A stretch of DNA of 64,000 bases, from positions 372,001-436,000 of the forward strand of contig NZ_JAKZFD010000003.1 of the NCBI RefSeq assembly GCF_022549225.1, given 5' to 3'. The notes under the pieces were generated by a model. That model made no database searches. It had not been told where the DNA came from and saw nothing but the letters and a program-made list of their open reading frames with translations. The DNA comes from Pelomonas sp. CA6. Its GTDB lineage: Bacteria; Pseudomonadota; Gammaproteobacteria; Burkholderiales; Burkholderiaceae_C. Both the position numbers and the translations under genes were made by a program. This document shows, in pieces, positions 24,611-33,763 of the stretch (its first letter is position 1; each line of letters opens with the position of its first letter).

Positions 24611-25821
24611 TGACGATGCAAAGCTTGAGCAGCGCCGCGGCCGGTCGCTACCTGCGGCTGTCCGAGGCCAAAGGCGAACTGGTGGCGTTGCGACGCGAAC
24701 TGCACGCGATGCCTGAGCTGGGCTTCGAGGAGCGCCGTACCGCCGCGCGCCTGGTCGAGGCCTTGAAAGCCTGCGGTGTCGATGAGATCCATACCGGCAT
24801 CGCGCGCACCGGGCTGGTGGCCTTGATCCATGGGCAAGCCGGCGCGGGCGAACGCCTGCTCGGGTTGCGCGCTGACATGGATGCGCTGCCCCTGCAGGAG
24901 CAGAACGATTTTGCTTGGCGCTCGGCGACCTCCGGGCTGATGCATGCCTGTGGACATGATGGGCACTGCGCCATGCTGGTCGGCGCCGCGCGCTATCTGG
25001 CGCAGACACGCCGCTTCGCCGGCACCGCGGTGCTGGTGTTCCAGCCCGGCGAAGAAGGCTATGGCGGCGCGAAGGAAATGATTGCTGAAGGCCTGTTCGA
25101 CCGCTTCCCGGTGCGGGCGATTTATGCGATGCACAACTGGCCGCATCTGCCCCCGGGCAAGATCGGGCTCAACCGCGGCGCCATGATGGCGGCGGCGGAC
25201 CGTGTGCAGATCACCGTTCAGGGGCGCGGCGGCCATGGCGCGCACCCGCATCTGTCCATCGATCCGGTGCTGGTCGCCGGCCATCTCATCACCGCGGTGC
25301 AGAGTCTGGTGTCGCGCAATGTTGCGCCCGTGGACCAGGCTGTCGTGAGTCTGTGCGCGATGGCGGCTGGCGACGGCGCGGCGTTCAGTGTGATTCCCGA
25401 GTTGGCCCGTCTCACCGGTACCGTGCGCAGTTTCAAGCCTGAGGTCCAGCAGTTGCTGGAAGACCGTCTGACGCGGTTGGTCGAATCGGTCGCGCTGGGC
25501 TTTGGTGCCAGCGCGACCGTGGACTACAAGCGCTTGTATCCGGCCACGATCAACAGCGAAGCCGAGGCAGATTTCGCGGTCGGGGTTGCGCGCTGGCTGG
25601 TCGGGGCGGAGAACGTCGACGACCAGTTGCCGCCCAGCATGGGCTCGGAGGACTTCGCCTTCATGCTGCAGGCGCGCCCCGGCGCCTATCTGCGGCTGGG
25701 GCAAGGTGGGGTCTGCGGTCTGCATCAACCGCGCTACGACTTCAACGACGAGGTACTGCCGCTGGGGTCGGCACTGTTGGCGGCCCTGGTGGAACAGGGC
25801 CTGCCTCTGGGTAGCGAGTGA
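24610..25821 (+). CDS. M20 family metallo-amidohydrolase
   Basis: 403 aa cytoplasmic hydrolase of the hippurate hydrolase/N-acyl amino acid amidohydrolase type. Metal-binding and catalytic motifs are visible: LRADMDALPLQE, HACGHDGHCAML with the bridging Cys/His ligands, and QPGEEGYGGAKEMI with the catalytic Glu pair. The dimerisation lid begins near RVQITVQGRGGHGAHPH, and a last ligand His is in CGLHQPRYDFND. It sits between the two permease genes of the ABC operon and overlaps the first by TGATG. That position suggests that it cleaves the imported compound (an N-acyl amino acid or modified peptide), which is inference. Confidence 0.93.
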   Translation: MTMQSLSSAAAGRYLRLSEAKGELVALRRELHAMPELGFEERRTAARLVEALKACGVDEIHTGIARTGLVALIHGQAGAGERLLGLRADMDALPLQEQNDFAWRSATSGLMHACGHDGHCAMLVGAARYLAQTRRFAGTAVLVFQPGEEGYGGAKEMIAEGLFDRFPVRAIYAMHNWPHLPPGKIGLNRGAMMAAADRVQITVQGRGGHGAHPHLSIDPVLVAGHLITAVQSLVSRNVAPVDQAVVSLCAMAAGDGAAFSVIPELARLTGTVRSFKPEVQQLLEDRLTRLVESVALGFGASATVDYKRLYPATINSEAEADFAVGVARWLVGAENVDDQLPPSMGSEDFAFMLQARPGAYLRLGQGGVCGLHQPRYDFNDEVLPLGSALLAALVEQGLPLGSE

Positions 25822-25834
25822 GGGAGTTTGGCTG

Positions 25835-26773
25835 ATGAGTTCCACTGTGCCGCCATCGGCGGCTCCCGGCGTGCTGAAGCGCTTTTTCGATGGCGACGTC
25901 TGGTATTCGTTCACCCGCTCGCCGATGGCCATGGTAGCTGCTGCGGTCGCGTTGCTGTGCGCCATCTGCGCCGTGTTCGCGCCCTGGCTTGCCCCCTACA
26001 ACCCTTTCGATCTGGCGGCGCTGGAACTGATGGATGCGCGGCTACCGCCGGCCTGGGTGGAGGGCGGCAGTGGCAAGTACCTGCTCGGCACTGATGATCA
26101 GGGGCGAGACATCCTGTCGGCGCTGATGTACGGGGCGCGCATCTCGTTGCTCGTCGGCCTGGCCTCGGTGCTGCTGTCCATGGTGATTGGCGTGGGCCTG
26201 GGGCTGCTGGCTGGTTTTGTGGGTGGCAAGGTGGACGCCTTCATCATGCGCATCTGTGACGTGATGCTGTCCTTTCCCTCCATCCTGATCGCGCTGCTGA
26301 TCGATGGTGTGGGGCGGGCCATGTTTCCCGACGCCCACGAGACCCTGGCCTTCGCCGTGCTGATCCTGGCCATCGCGCTGACCGGTTGGGTGCAGTACGC
26401 GCGCACCGTGCGCGGCTCCACGCTGGTGGAGCGCAACAAGGAATATGTGCAAGCGGCGCGCGTGATTGGCGTGAAGCCGTTGCGCATCATGGGCCGTCAC
26501 GTGCTGCCCAATGTGCTGGGGCCGGTGCTGGTGCTGGCCACCATCCAGGTGGCCTCTGCCATCCTGACCGAGGCCACGCTGTCCTTCCTGGGGGTGGGGG
26601 TGCCGCCCACCAGTCCCTCGCTGGGCACGCTGATCCGCGTGGGCAACGATTTCCTGTTTTCCGGCGAATGGTGGATCACGATCTGGCCGGGCGCGATGCT
26701 GGTGATGATCGCGTTGTCGGTGAACCTGCTGGGCGACTGGCTGCGCGACGCGCTCAACCCGCGTCTGCGATGA
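25835..26773 (+). CDS. Peptide-type ABC importer permease (DppC/GsiD family)
   Basis: 312 aa inner-membrane permease. The N-terminal cytoplasmic tail is followed by SPMAMVAAAVALLCAICAVFAPW and APYNPFDL, then the periplasmic HLLGTDDQGRD-like block (YLLGTDDQGRDILSALMYG), diagnostic of DppC. The EAA-type loop lies in KEYVQAARVIGVKPLRIMGRHVLPN. GAGGGAG lies about 8 bases upstream of the ATG at 25835. It pairs with the first permease of the operon to form the membrane channel. Confidence 0.93.
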   Translation: MSSTVPPSAAPGVLKRFFDGDVWYSFTRSPMAMVAAAVALLCAICAVFAPWLAPYNPFDLAALELMDARLPPAWVEGGSGKYLLGTDDQGRDILSALMYGARISLLVGLASVLLSMVIGVGLGLLAGFVGGKVDAFIMRICDVMLSFPSILIALLIDGVGRAMFPDAHETLAFAVLILAIALTGWVQYARTVRGSTLVERNKEYVQAARVIGVKPLRIMGRHVLPNVLGPVLVLATIQVASAILTEATLSFLGVGVPPTSPSLGTLIRVGNDFLFSGEWWITIWPGAMLVMIALSVNLLGDWLRDALNPRLR

Positions 26774-26789
26774 ACACGAAGAGCTTGCG

Positions 26790-27758
26790 ATGACGGCATT
26801 GTTGGAAGTCCGCAATCTGCGGGTCGAGTTCCCGACCCGGCGCGGCACGCTGGTGGCGCTGGACGATGTGTCCTTCGCGATCGCGCCCGGCGAGGTGCTG
26901 GGCGTGGTCGGGGAGTCCGGGGCGGGCAAGTCACTGACCGGGGCGGCCATCATTGGTCTGCTGGAACCGCCGGGGCGCATCGCCGCCGGAGAAATCCGGC
27001 TGGAGGGGCGCCGCATCGACAACCTGCCCGCGGAGGAGATGCGCCGGGTGCGTGGCCGCCAGATCGGGGCGATCTTCCAGGATCCGCTGACCTCGCTGAA
27101 TCCGCTGTACACGGTGGGACGCCAGCTGACCGAGACCATCGTTCACCATCTGGGGTTGAGCGATCGGCAGGCGCGCGCGCGCGCGATCGAGCTGCTGGCC
27201 GCGACGGGCATCCCGGCGCCCGAGGCGCGCGTGGACCAGTATCCGCATCAGTTCTCTGGTGGCATGCGCCAGCGTGTCGTGATCGCGCTGGCGCTGGCCG
27301 CGGATCCCAAGCTGATCGTCGCCGACGAGCCGACGACGGCGCTGGACGTGTCCATCCAGGCGCAGATCATCGCGCTGCTGAAGAAGGTCTGCCGCGAGCA
27401 GGGGGCGGCGGTGATGCTGGTCACGCACGACATGGGCGTGATCGCCGAAACCTGCGACCGCGTCGCCGTGATGTATGCTGGTCGCGTGGCCGAGATCGGT
27501 CCTGTGCAGTCGGTGATCCATCAGCCCGGCCACCCTTACACCGTCGGCCTGATGGGTTCCATTCCGGCGATGGACGAGGACCGCGAGCGCCTGCTGCAGA
27601 TCGACGGTGCCATGCCGCGCCTGAATGCCATTCCGCCCGGCTGTGCCTTCCATCCCCGCTGCCCGCGCGTCTTCGAGCGCTGCCACGGGCAACGGCCGGA
27701 GTTGCTGGACGCCGGGGCCACGCGAGCGGCCTGCTGGCTGCATGGAGCGCAGGCATGA
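26790..27758 (+). CDS. Peptide-type ABC importer ATPase (DppD family)
   Basis: 322 aa ATPase. Walker A is GESGAGKS, the Q-loop is in [11 protein letters not shown], the signature is FSGGMRQRV, and Walker B is [13 protein letters not shown]; the switch His is in VTHDMG. The C-terminal oligopeptide extension has [16 protein letters not shown] and four Cys that in this family may bind an Fe-S cluster. A (GC)7 tract at 27171-27185 encodes an Ala/Arg stretch. The stop overlaps the next gene's ATG by four bases. Confidence 0.94.
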   Translation: MTALLEVRNLRVEFPTRRGTLVALDDVSFAIAPGEVLGVVGESGAGKSLTGAAIIGLLEPPGRIAAGEIRLEGRRIDNLPAEEMRRVRGRQIGAIFQDPLTSLNPLYTVGRQLTETIVHHLGLSDRQARARAIELLAATGIPAPEARVDQYPHQFSGGMRQRVVIALALAADPKLIVADEPTTALDVSIQAQIIALLKKVCREQGAAVMLVTHDMGVIAETCDRVAVMYAGRVAEIGPVQSVIHQPGHPYTVGLMGSIPAMDEDRERLLQIDGAMPRLNAIPPGCAFHPRCPRVFERCHGQRPELLDAGATRAACWLHGAQA

Positions 27759-28771
27759 GCGCCACGGTGGGCATGGACAGCAAGCCCTTAGTCGAAGTCC
27801 AAGACCTGGCCAAGACCTTCGATGTCTCCGCTCCCTGGCTGAACCGGGTGGTGGAGCGAAAGCCGCGGCAGTTCGTGCATGCGGTGGACGGCGTCAGCTT
27901 CGCGATCCCGCGTGGCCGCACGCTGGCGTTGGTGGGAGAGTCCGGTTGTGGCAAAAGCACCGTGGCGCGCCTGTTGGTGGGGCTGTACGAGCCCAGCCGC
28001 GGGCAGGTCCGCTTCGACGATGCGGACATCGCGGCCACCTTGAAGTCCCGTGATGCGTTGGCTCTGCGGCGGCGCATGCAAATGATCTTCCAGGACCCCT
28101 ATGCCAGCCTGAACCCGCGCTGGACGGTGCAGGACATCATTGCCGAGCCGCTGCGCGAGCATGGTTTGCTGAAGGCCGGCGAGTCGGTGGCGGACCGCGT
28201 GGGCGCCCTGCTGCAATCCGTGGGGCTGTCGGCGGCGGACCGCGAGAAGTTTCCGCATCAGTTCTCAGGGGGGCAGCGCCAGCGCATTTCCATCGCGCGC
28301 GCGCTGGCCACCGAGCCGGAGTTCCTCGTCTGCGACGAGCCCACGTCGGCGCTGGACGTTTCGGTGCAGGCCCAGGTGCTCAACATCATGAAGGATCTGC
28401 AGCAGCGCCGCGGCCTGACTTACCTCTTCATCTCGCACAACCTGGCGGTGGTGCGCCATGTGTCGGACCAGGTGGGTGTGATGTATCTGGGGCGGCTGGT
28501 GGAGATGGCGGACAAGAGGGAGTTGTTCGCCCGTCCCCGTCATCCCTATACGCGCATGCTGCTGGACGCGATCCCGGACATCCACATGAGCGGCCGAGCG
28601 CGCACACCGGTCCAGGGCGAGGTGCCCAATCCGCTCAACCCGCCGGCAGGCTGCTCCTTCCATCCGCGCTGCCCGCATGCCCAGCCCCGCTGCAGCGCCG
28701 AGCGCCCGGTAATGCGGGAGTTCCAGGGCATACGTGTCGCCTGCCACGCGGTGGAGGAGGGGCGCTTGTAG
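27755..28771 (+). CDS. Peptide-type ABC importer ATPase (DppF family)
   Basis: 338 aa second ATPase of the importer. Walker A is GESGCGKS, Q-loop [11 protein letters not shown], signature FSGGQRQRI, Walker [13 protein letters not shown] and switch His in FISHNLAVV. The C-terminal extension again shows [15 protein letters not shown] with clustered Cys. Dpp/Opp importers use a D/F heterodimer, so this completes a permease-permease-ATPase-ATPase set lacking only a binding protein. It ends 30 bases before the convergent lptM stop. Confidence 0.94.
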   Translation: MSATVGMDSKPLVEVQDLAKTFDVSAPWLNRVVERKPRQFVHAVDGVSFAIPRGRTLALVGESGCGKSTVARLLVGLYEPSRGQVRFDDADIAATLKSRDALALRRRMQMIFQDPYASLNPRWTVQDIIAEPLREHGLLKAGESVADRVGALLQSVGLSAADREKFPHQFSGGQRQRISIARALATEPEFLVCDEPTSALDVSVQAQVLNIMKDLQQRRGLTYLFISHNLAVVRHVSDQVGVMYLGRLVEMADKRELFARPRHPYTRMLLDAIPDIHMSGRARTPVQGEVPNPLNPPAGCSFHPRCPHAQPRCSAERPVMREFQGIRVACHAVEEGRL

Positions 28772-28801
28772 CCGTACCTCGCTCCGACCCCTTGCCGGTA
28801 T

Positions 28802-29026
28802 TCAGCGGCTGGGCAGCGGGGCGGGCGCGGAGGCCGGAGTCGACGCCGTGGGCGCGGGCACGGGTGCCGCCTGCGCCGGACGCGGTTGCGGCAACTGCAG
28901 CGGGCGTTTCTGCCCGCAGCCGGTCAACAGGCCGACAGACAGCATCAGGCCCAGCAGGGCCATCGCGGGGCCGCGGGCGGCGGCACGCGGCCGCAGACAT
29001 ACACTTCGGGGCTTGGACTCACTCAT
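28802..29026 (-). CDS. lptM: LPS-assembly lipoprotein LptM (YifL-like)
   Basis: 74 aa lipoprotein. The signal peptide has a hydrophobic core (MALLGLMLSVGLLTG) and lipobox LLTGC with acylated Cys37, followed by GQKRPLQLP, the hallmark of LptM. LptM stabilises LptD in outer-membrane LPS insertion. The rest is a Pro/Ala-rich tail. The start at 29026 gives a basic n-region (SESKPRSVCLRPRAAARG). It is divergent from cyaY with only 28 bases between starts. In many relatives lysA follows lptM on the same strand; here the ABC importer operon converges on it instead. Confidence 0.85.
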   Translation of the reverse strand: MSESKPRSVCLRPRAAARGPAMALLGLMLSVGLLTGCGQKRPLQLPQPRPAQAAPVPAPTASTPASAPAPLPSR

Positions 29027-29054
29027 AAGCTCGAAGTCTATCGAGTTCCCGCCC

Positions 29055-29405
29055 ATGACCGCCGCTGCCACCCCGCTGACCGACGCCGAGTACGACACCC
29101 AGACCGCGCAGATCCTGTCGCGCATCGAGGCGCAGGTGGATGCATGGCTGGAGCAGGATCTGATCGACATCGATCAACATCGGACCGGCGGGCTGCTGGA
29201 GTTGGAGTGCCCGGATCGCAGCAAGCTGGTGATCAACACGCAGCCGCCGTTGCATGAGCTCTGGCTGGCCTCGCGCCGGGGCGGCTTCCATTTCCGCTAT
29301 GTGCAGGGGCGCTGGCTGGACACCAAGGACGGCGGCGAGTTCTTTGACAAGCTGTCCGCCGAGGCCAGCTTCCAATGCGGCAAGCCGCTGCGCTTCAGCG
29401 CTTGA
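29055..29405 (+). CDS. cyaY: Frataxin-like iron donor CyaY
   Basis: 116 aa cytoplasmic protein that binds iron and regulates Fe-S cluster assembly. The acidic helix TPLTDAEYDTQTAQILSRIE carries the surface used for iron binding, and the beta-sheet region has LELECPDRSKLVINTQPPLHELWLA-type sequence with conserved WLDTKDGGEFFDKLSAEA. The ATG at 29055 is the first start after the divergent lptM. The 3' end overlaps the convergent mrcA stop by about 11 bases. Confidence 0.93.
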   Translation: MTAAATPLTDAEYDTQTAQILSRIEAQVDAWLEQDLIDIDQHRTGGLLELECPDRSKLVINTQPPLHELWLASRRGGFHFRYVQGRWLDTKDGGEFFDKLSAEASFQCGKPLRFSA

Positions 29406-31779
29406 ACAGGTCGAGGATGCTCTTGCGCTCGTCGTCCGTGACCTTGTGCGGGACGCGCTGATCGTCATTGCTCAGTTCGCGCACGCCCTGGCTGCCGCTG
29501 TATTCGTCGTAGTACCACTCGCCGTTGATCTGCACCACGCCTTCGGGCGGTTGGATCTCGGCGACCTGCACATTGCGCAGCACATAGCCCATGTATTCGA
29601 TCCAGACCGGTAGCGCCAGCCCACCGCCGGTCTCGCGCGAGCCCAGCTTGCGCGGCTGGTCATAGCCGATCCAGACCACGGCCACCGCCTCGGGCTGGTA
29701 ACCGGCGAACCAGGCGTCCATCGAGTCGTTGGTGGTGCCGGTCTTGCCATACAGGTCGGGGCGCTTGAGTGTGCCCTGGGCGCGGGCCGCCGTGCCGCTG
29801 CGTGTGACCTCCTGCAGCAGACTGCTCATCAAGTAGGCGTTGCGCGGCTCGATCACCTGTGGCGTGCCTGCCAAATTCACCGGCTTAGCTTCGTAGAGCA
29901 AGCGCCCCTGGTGATCGGTCAGGCGCATGACCAACTGGCTGGGGACCAGGTGCCCGCCGTTGGCAAACACGCCATAGGCCTGGGCCATTTGCATGGGCGT
30001 GACCGAGCCCGCGCCCAAGGCCATGGTGAGATAGGGGGGGTGCTTCTCGGCCTCGAAGCCGAAGCGTGCGATCCACTGCTGCCCCTCCTTGGCGCCGACG
30101 GCCTGCAGCACGCGGATGGAGACCATGTTCTTGGAGCGCGCCAGCGCGCGGCGCAACGGCATCGGGCCTTCGAAGGTGCCGTCGTAGTTCTTCGGCTCCC
30201 AGGGCTGGCTGCCGGTGGTGCCGGCGTCGAAGAACAGCGGACCGTCATTGACCACCGTGCTGGGCGTGAAGCCCTTCTCCAGGGCGGCGGAATAGATGAA
30301 AGGCTTGAAGGCCGAACCCGGCTGTCGCCATGCTTGGGTCACATGGTTGAACTTGTTCTTGGCGTAGTCGAAGCCGCCAACCAGTGCACGGATGCGGCCA
30401 TCGCGCGGATCCAGCGATACCAGCGCGCCCTCCACCTCGGGCAACTGGGTGATGCTCCAGTCTCCCTTCGGGCCACTCGTCTTGACCACGCGGACCACCG
30501 AGCCGCGCCGGATGCGCGTCTTGGGATTGCCCTTGTCCGACAGTCCCGAGGTGACCGGCTTGAGACCCTCGCCGGTGATGCTGAGGTTCTCGCCGGTCTG
30601 CAAGGCCACCACCACCTTCTTGGGGTCGGCCTCCAGCACGACGGCCGCGAGCAGCTCGTCATTGGCCGGATGGTCGGCCAGGGCCTCGGCGATGCGTACA
30701 TCCAGATCCTTGGGATCGGCCGGCAGGTCCACGAAGGCCTCGGGGCCGCGGTAGACCTGGCGCCGCTCATAGTCCAGGATGCCACGCCGCAGTGCGCGGT
30801 AGGCGCGCTCCTGCTCCTGCGAATCCAGGCTCAGGTAGACGTTCAGGCCGCGCGTGTAGGCCTCGTCGCCATACTGCGTGTAGATCAGCTGGCGCGCCGT
30901 CTCGGCGACGAATTCCGCATGGCTGGCCGTGGGCTGGGCGGGGCGTATGCGCAGTTTCTGTGCCTTGGCCTCGACATGCTGCTCGGGCGTGATGAACCCC
31001 ATCTCCAGCATGCGGTCGACGATGTACTGCTGGCGCACCGTGGCGCGGCGCGGATTGTTGATCGGGTTGTAGGCCGATGGCGCCTTGGGCAGGCCGGCCA
31101 GCATCGCCGCCTCGGCGATCGTGATGTCCTTCAGCGGCTTGCCGAAGTAGACCTCGCAGGCCGCGGCAAAGCCATAAGCGCGGTGACCCAGGAAGATCTG
31201 GTTCATGTAGATCTCGAGGATCTTCTCCTTGCTCAGCGCGGTCTCGATCTTCAGCGCCAACAGGATCTCGTAGATCTTGCGTGTGAAGGTCTTCTCCGTG
31301 GAGAGATAGAAATTGCGCGCCACCTGCATGGTGATGGTGGAGGCGCCCTGGCTGCGCGATTCGCTGACGTTGGCCAGGCCGGCTCGGATCACGCCCAGAT
31401 AGTCCACGCCGCTGTGCTGGTAGAAGCGGGCGTCCTCGATGGCCAGCACCGCGTCCTGCATCACCTTGGGGATTTGCTGAATGGGCAGGTAGCTGCGCCG
31501 CTCCTCACCGTATTCGCCCAGCAGAACGTTGTCTGAGGACAACACTCGCATCGGCAGCTTGGGTTGGTAATCCGTGAGACCGCCAACGTCCGGCACATTG
31601 CGGTACGCGACGACCAGCGCCATGCCAACCACCAGCGCCAAGGCCAGCGTGCCGGCGGCGACCAGACCCAGAAGCCAGGCCAGCACGCGCATGGCGGCCC
31701 TGCTCATGGGATGGTCGGCAGGGGCGGGGGATTCCGGCGCTTGCGCGCGAGGTGAGGATTTCTTTGAACTGGGGCTCAT
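29395..31779 (-). CDS. mrcA: Penicillin-binding protein 1A
   Basis: 794 aa bifunctional peptidoglycan synthase. A cytoplasmic tail rich in Ser/Pro/Lys precedes one transmembrane segment (VLAWLLGLVAAGTLALALVVG). The GT51 glycosyltransferase domain has catalytic Glu115 in IEDARFYQHSG and QGASTITMQVARNFYLS. An OB-like domain follows. The transpeptidase has SAFK with Ser489 as nucleophile, SKN in RSKNMVS and KTGTT near the end. The start at 31779 gives the usual short tail; a Met 24 codons later is possible. It converges on cyaY and is divergent from pilM, an arrangement common in betaproteobacteria. Confidence 0.96.
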   Translation of the reverse strand: MSPSSKKSSPRAQAPESPAPADHPMSRAAMRVLAWLLGLVAAGTLALALVVGMALVVAYRNVPDVGGLTDYQPKLPMRVLSSDNVLLGEYGEERRSYLPIQQIPKVMQDAVLAIEDARFYQHSGVDYLGVIRAGLANVSESRSQGASTITMQVARNFYLSTEKTFTRKIYEILLALKIETALSKEKILEIYMNQIFLGHRAYGFAAACEVYFGKPLKDITIAEAAMLAGLPKAPSAYNPINNPRRATVRQQYIVDRMLEMGFITPEQHVEAKAQKLRIRPAQPTASHAEFVAETARQLIYTQYGDEAYTRGLNVYLSLDSQEQERAYRALRRGILDYERRQVYRGPEAFVDLPADPKDLDVRIAEALADHPANDELLAAVVLEADPKKVVVALQTGENLSITGEGLKPVTSGLSDKGNPKTRIRRGSVVRVVKTSGPKGDWSITQLPEVEGALVSLDPRDGRIRALVGGFDYAKNKFNHVTQAWRQPGSAFKPFIYSAALEKGFTPSTVVNDGPLFFDAGTTGSQPWEPKNYDGTFEGPMPLRRALARSKNMVSIRVLQAVGAKEGQQWIARFGFEAEKHPPYLTMALGAGSVTPMQMAQAYGVFANGGHLVPSQLVMRLTDHQGRLLYEAKPVNLAGTPQVIEPRNAYLMSSLLQEVTRSGTAARAQGTLKRPDLYGKTGTTNDSMDAWFAGYQPEAVAVVWIGYDQPRKLGSRETGGGLALPVWIEYMGYVLRNVQVAEIQPPEGVVQINGEWYYDEYSGSQGVRELSNDDQRVPHKVTDDERKSILDLFKR

Positions 31780-31990
31780 GGCCTGCAAGTCGCGCCGCAA
31801 ATATGGCGCCGTGGCGGCGGATTATAGGAAGGGGGTCGCCCGGTGCTGGGCGGCACGGTTGGGACGACAGAAGCCTTTGGCGGCGGGGAATGGCCCGTTT
31901 TTTCCCTGTTTTAGCGCAACATCCGGCCGTGTATGTTACGCAACGTGGTGTTACTTGCTGTGACCGCTTTCCCTTGGGCTGTCATAGGCT

Positions 31991-32019
31991 TTGCTGCTAG
32001 CATTCAAGTAACTTATTAA
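31991..32019 (+). promoter_or_regulatory. Possible promoter of the pilMNOPQ operon
   Basis: TTGCTG (31991-31996), a 17-base spacer and TATTAA (32014-32019) lie 38 bases before the pilM ATG in an AT-rich stretch. The matches are moderate and were judged by eye. The rest of the 31780-32057 gap shows no gene. Confidence 0.3.
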
Positions 32020-32057
32020 CAAACCCGCGCAGGTGCGGCGCGTTGGGGGACTTTTTC

Positions 32058-33137
32058 ATGGGGCTACTTGACGTACTCCTGGGTCGCAAGCATCCGCCCA
32101 TGATTGGCTTGGATATCAGTTCTTCCAGTGTCAAGCTGGTGGAATTGGGGCAAAACGCCGATGGCGAGTTTGTTCTGGAGCGCTTCGCCACGGAGCCCTT
32201 CGAAAAAGGCTGGATCACCGACGGTCAGATCGAGAAATTCGACGAAGTGGCCGATGCCGTGCGGCGCGTGGTGACGCGCAGCGGCACCAAGACCCGTGAT
32301 GCGGCGCTGGCCATGCCGCAGTCGGCGGTGATCACCAAGAAGATCATGCTGCCAGCCGGCCTGCGGGAAGAGGAGCTGGAGCTGCAGGTCGAGGCCGAGG
32401 CCAACCAGTACATTCCTTTCTCGCTCGATGAGGTCAGCCTGGATTTCTGCGTGATCGGCCCCAGCCCCACCTCGGTGGGAGACGTCGAGGTGCTGATCGC
32501 GGCCTCCCGCAAGGACCGTGTGCAGGATCGCCAGGGGCTGGCGGAGGCGGCCGGGCTGCGCCCGATGATCCTGGACATCGAGTCTCACGCCTCGCGCATG
32601 GCGATGGGGCGCTTGATTGCCGACCTGCCGGGCGAAGGCAAGGACGCACTCGTGGCATTGTTCGAGATCGGTGCCGACACCACCAGCCTCAAGGTGCTGC
32701 GTGACGAGGAAATGCTCTACGACCGCGACCAGGCCTTCGGCGGCGCGCAGCTGACGCAGCTGATCGCGCGTCAGTATGGCTTCTCCTTCGAGGAGGCCGA
32801 GCAAAAAAAGCTCAATGGCGACCTGCCCGAGGACTATGAGAGCTCGGTGCTCAATCCGTTCGTCGACAGCCTTTCGCAAGAGATCGGCCGGGCGCTGCAG
32901 TACTTCTTCACCAGCACGCCGCACCACAAGGTCCACTACGTGATGCTGGCCGGCGGCACGGCCACGCTGCCGGGCCTGAAGGAGCGGGTCACCGAACTCA
33001 CGGGTTTCGCCTGCATGGTGGTCAACCCGTTCGAGAACATGGCGCTGGGCTCTGCGGTCCGTGAGGCCAAGCTCAGGCGCGAGGCGCCTGCTTATCTGAC
33101 GGCCTGCGGCCTGGCGATGCGGAGGTTCTTTCAGTGA
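32058..33137 (+). CDS. pilM: Type IV pilus assembly protein PilM
   Basis: 359 aa actin-like cytoplasmic protein that binds the PilN N-terminus and links the pilus motor to the alignment complex. MIGLDISSSSVKLVEL is the actin-fold phosphate-1 loop; the second phosphate/adenosine region is in VMLAGGTATLPGLKERV, and NPFENMALG is a PilM signature. GGGGGA lies upstream of the ATG at 32058; a TTG five codons earlier is less likely. It opens pilMNOPQ, and its stop overlaps the pilN GTG. A run of seven A occurs within codons near 32813. Confidence 0.96.
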   Translation: MGLLDVLLGRKHPPMIGLDISSSSVKLVELGQNADGEFVLERFATEPFEKGWITDGQIEKFDEVADAVRRVVTRSGTKTRDAALAMPQSAVITKKIMLPAGLREEELELQVEAEANQYIPFSLDEVSLDFCVIGPSPTSVGDVEVLIAASRKDRVQDRQGLAEAAGLRPMILDIESHASRMAMGRLIADLPGEGKDALVALFEIGADTTSLKVLRDEEMLYDRDQAFGGAQLTQLIARQYGFSFEEAEQKKLNGDLPEDYESSVLNPFVDSLSQEIGRALQYFFTSTPHHKVHYVMLAGGTATLPGLKERVTELTGFACMVVNPFENMALGSAVREAKLRREAPAYLTACGLAMRRFFQ

Positions 33138-33754
33138 TTCTGATCAACCTTCTTCCGCATCGCGAAGAAAAGCGCAAGCGTCGCAAGGCCCAGTTCTTCA
33201 CCGCCGTCGGCGCCTCCTTCGTGCTGGGGCTGCTGATCACGGCGGTGGGCTATCTGCTCTTGCAGCAGCTCACCGCGGCGCAGGCCTCGCGCAACCAGTT
33301 TCTGCAGAACGAGATCAACCAGCTCGATGCGCAGATCAAGGACATCGCCAATCTGCGCGAAGAGATCGAATCGTTGCGCGCGCGCCAGCGCGCCGTCGAG
33401 GACCTGCAGACCGACCGCAACACGCCGGTCCATCTGCTCAGCGAGCTGGCGCGCTTCACGCCCGACGGTGTCTACCTCAGTTCCATCAAGCAGTCCGGTC
33501 GCTCGGTCACGGTGGCCGGCGTGGCGGCCACGAACGAGCGGGTGTCGGAATTTCTGCGCAATGTCTCGCGTTCGGACTGGCTGGAGAAACCCGATCTGGT
33601 CGAGATCCGGCTTGCCAACGTGGCCACGAACTCCCGAGATCTGCGTCGGCTGTTCGACTTCTCGCTGCGCCTGACCATCAAGACGCCGAGCTCCGAGGCC
33701 GGTGAGGCGGCCGACGCGCCGGCCCGGCCGGCCTCGGGCATTCGCAAGAGCTGA
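33134..33754 (+). CDS. pilN: Type IV pilus assembly protein PilN
   Basis: 206 aa bitopic inner-membrane protein. It begins ILINLLPHREEKRKRRK, the conserved INLLP motif that PilM binds, followed by the transmembrane segment FTAVGASFVLGLLITAVGYLLL, a coiled coil (NEINQLDAQIKDIANLREEI) and a periplasmic ferredoxin-like domain (DGVYLSSIKQSGRSVTVAGV). The start codon is GTG at 33134, overlapping the pilM stop. It pairs with PilO. Confidence 0.96.
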   Translation: MILINLLPHREEKRKRRKAQFFTAVGASFVLGLLITAVGYLLLQQLTAAQASRNQFLQNEINQLDAQIKDIANLREEIESLRARQRAVEDLQTDRNTPVHLLSELARFTPDGVYLSSIKQSGRSVTVAGVAATNERVSEFLRNVSRSDWLEKPDLVEIRLANVATNSRDLRRLFDFSLRLTIKTPSSEAGEAADAPARPASGIRKS

Positions 33755-33763
33755 GGAATCGCG

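Noticed and set aside
27171-27185. (GC)7 tract in the DppD-type ATPase gene as a phase-variation site
   Set aside because: The tract encodes ordinary Ala/Arg codons and is short; no evidence of variability from one sequence.
32813-32819. A7 run in pilM as a slippage site
   Set aside because: Short homopolymer within Gln-Lys-Lys codons, common by chance, and the frame is intact.
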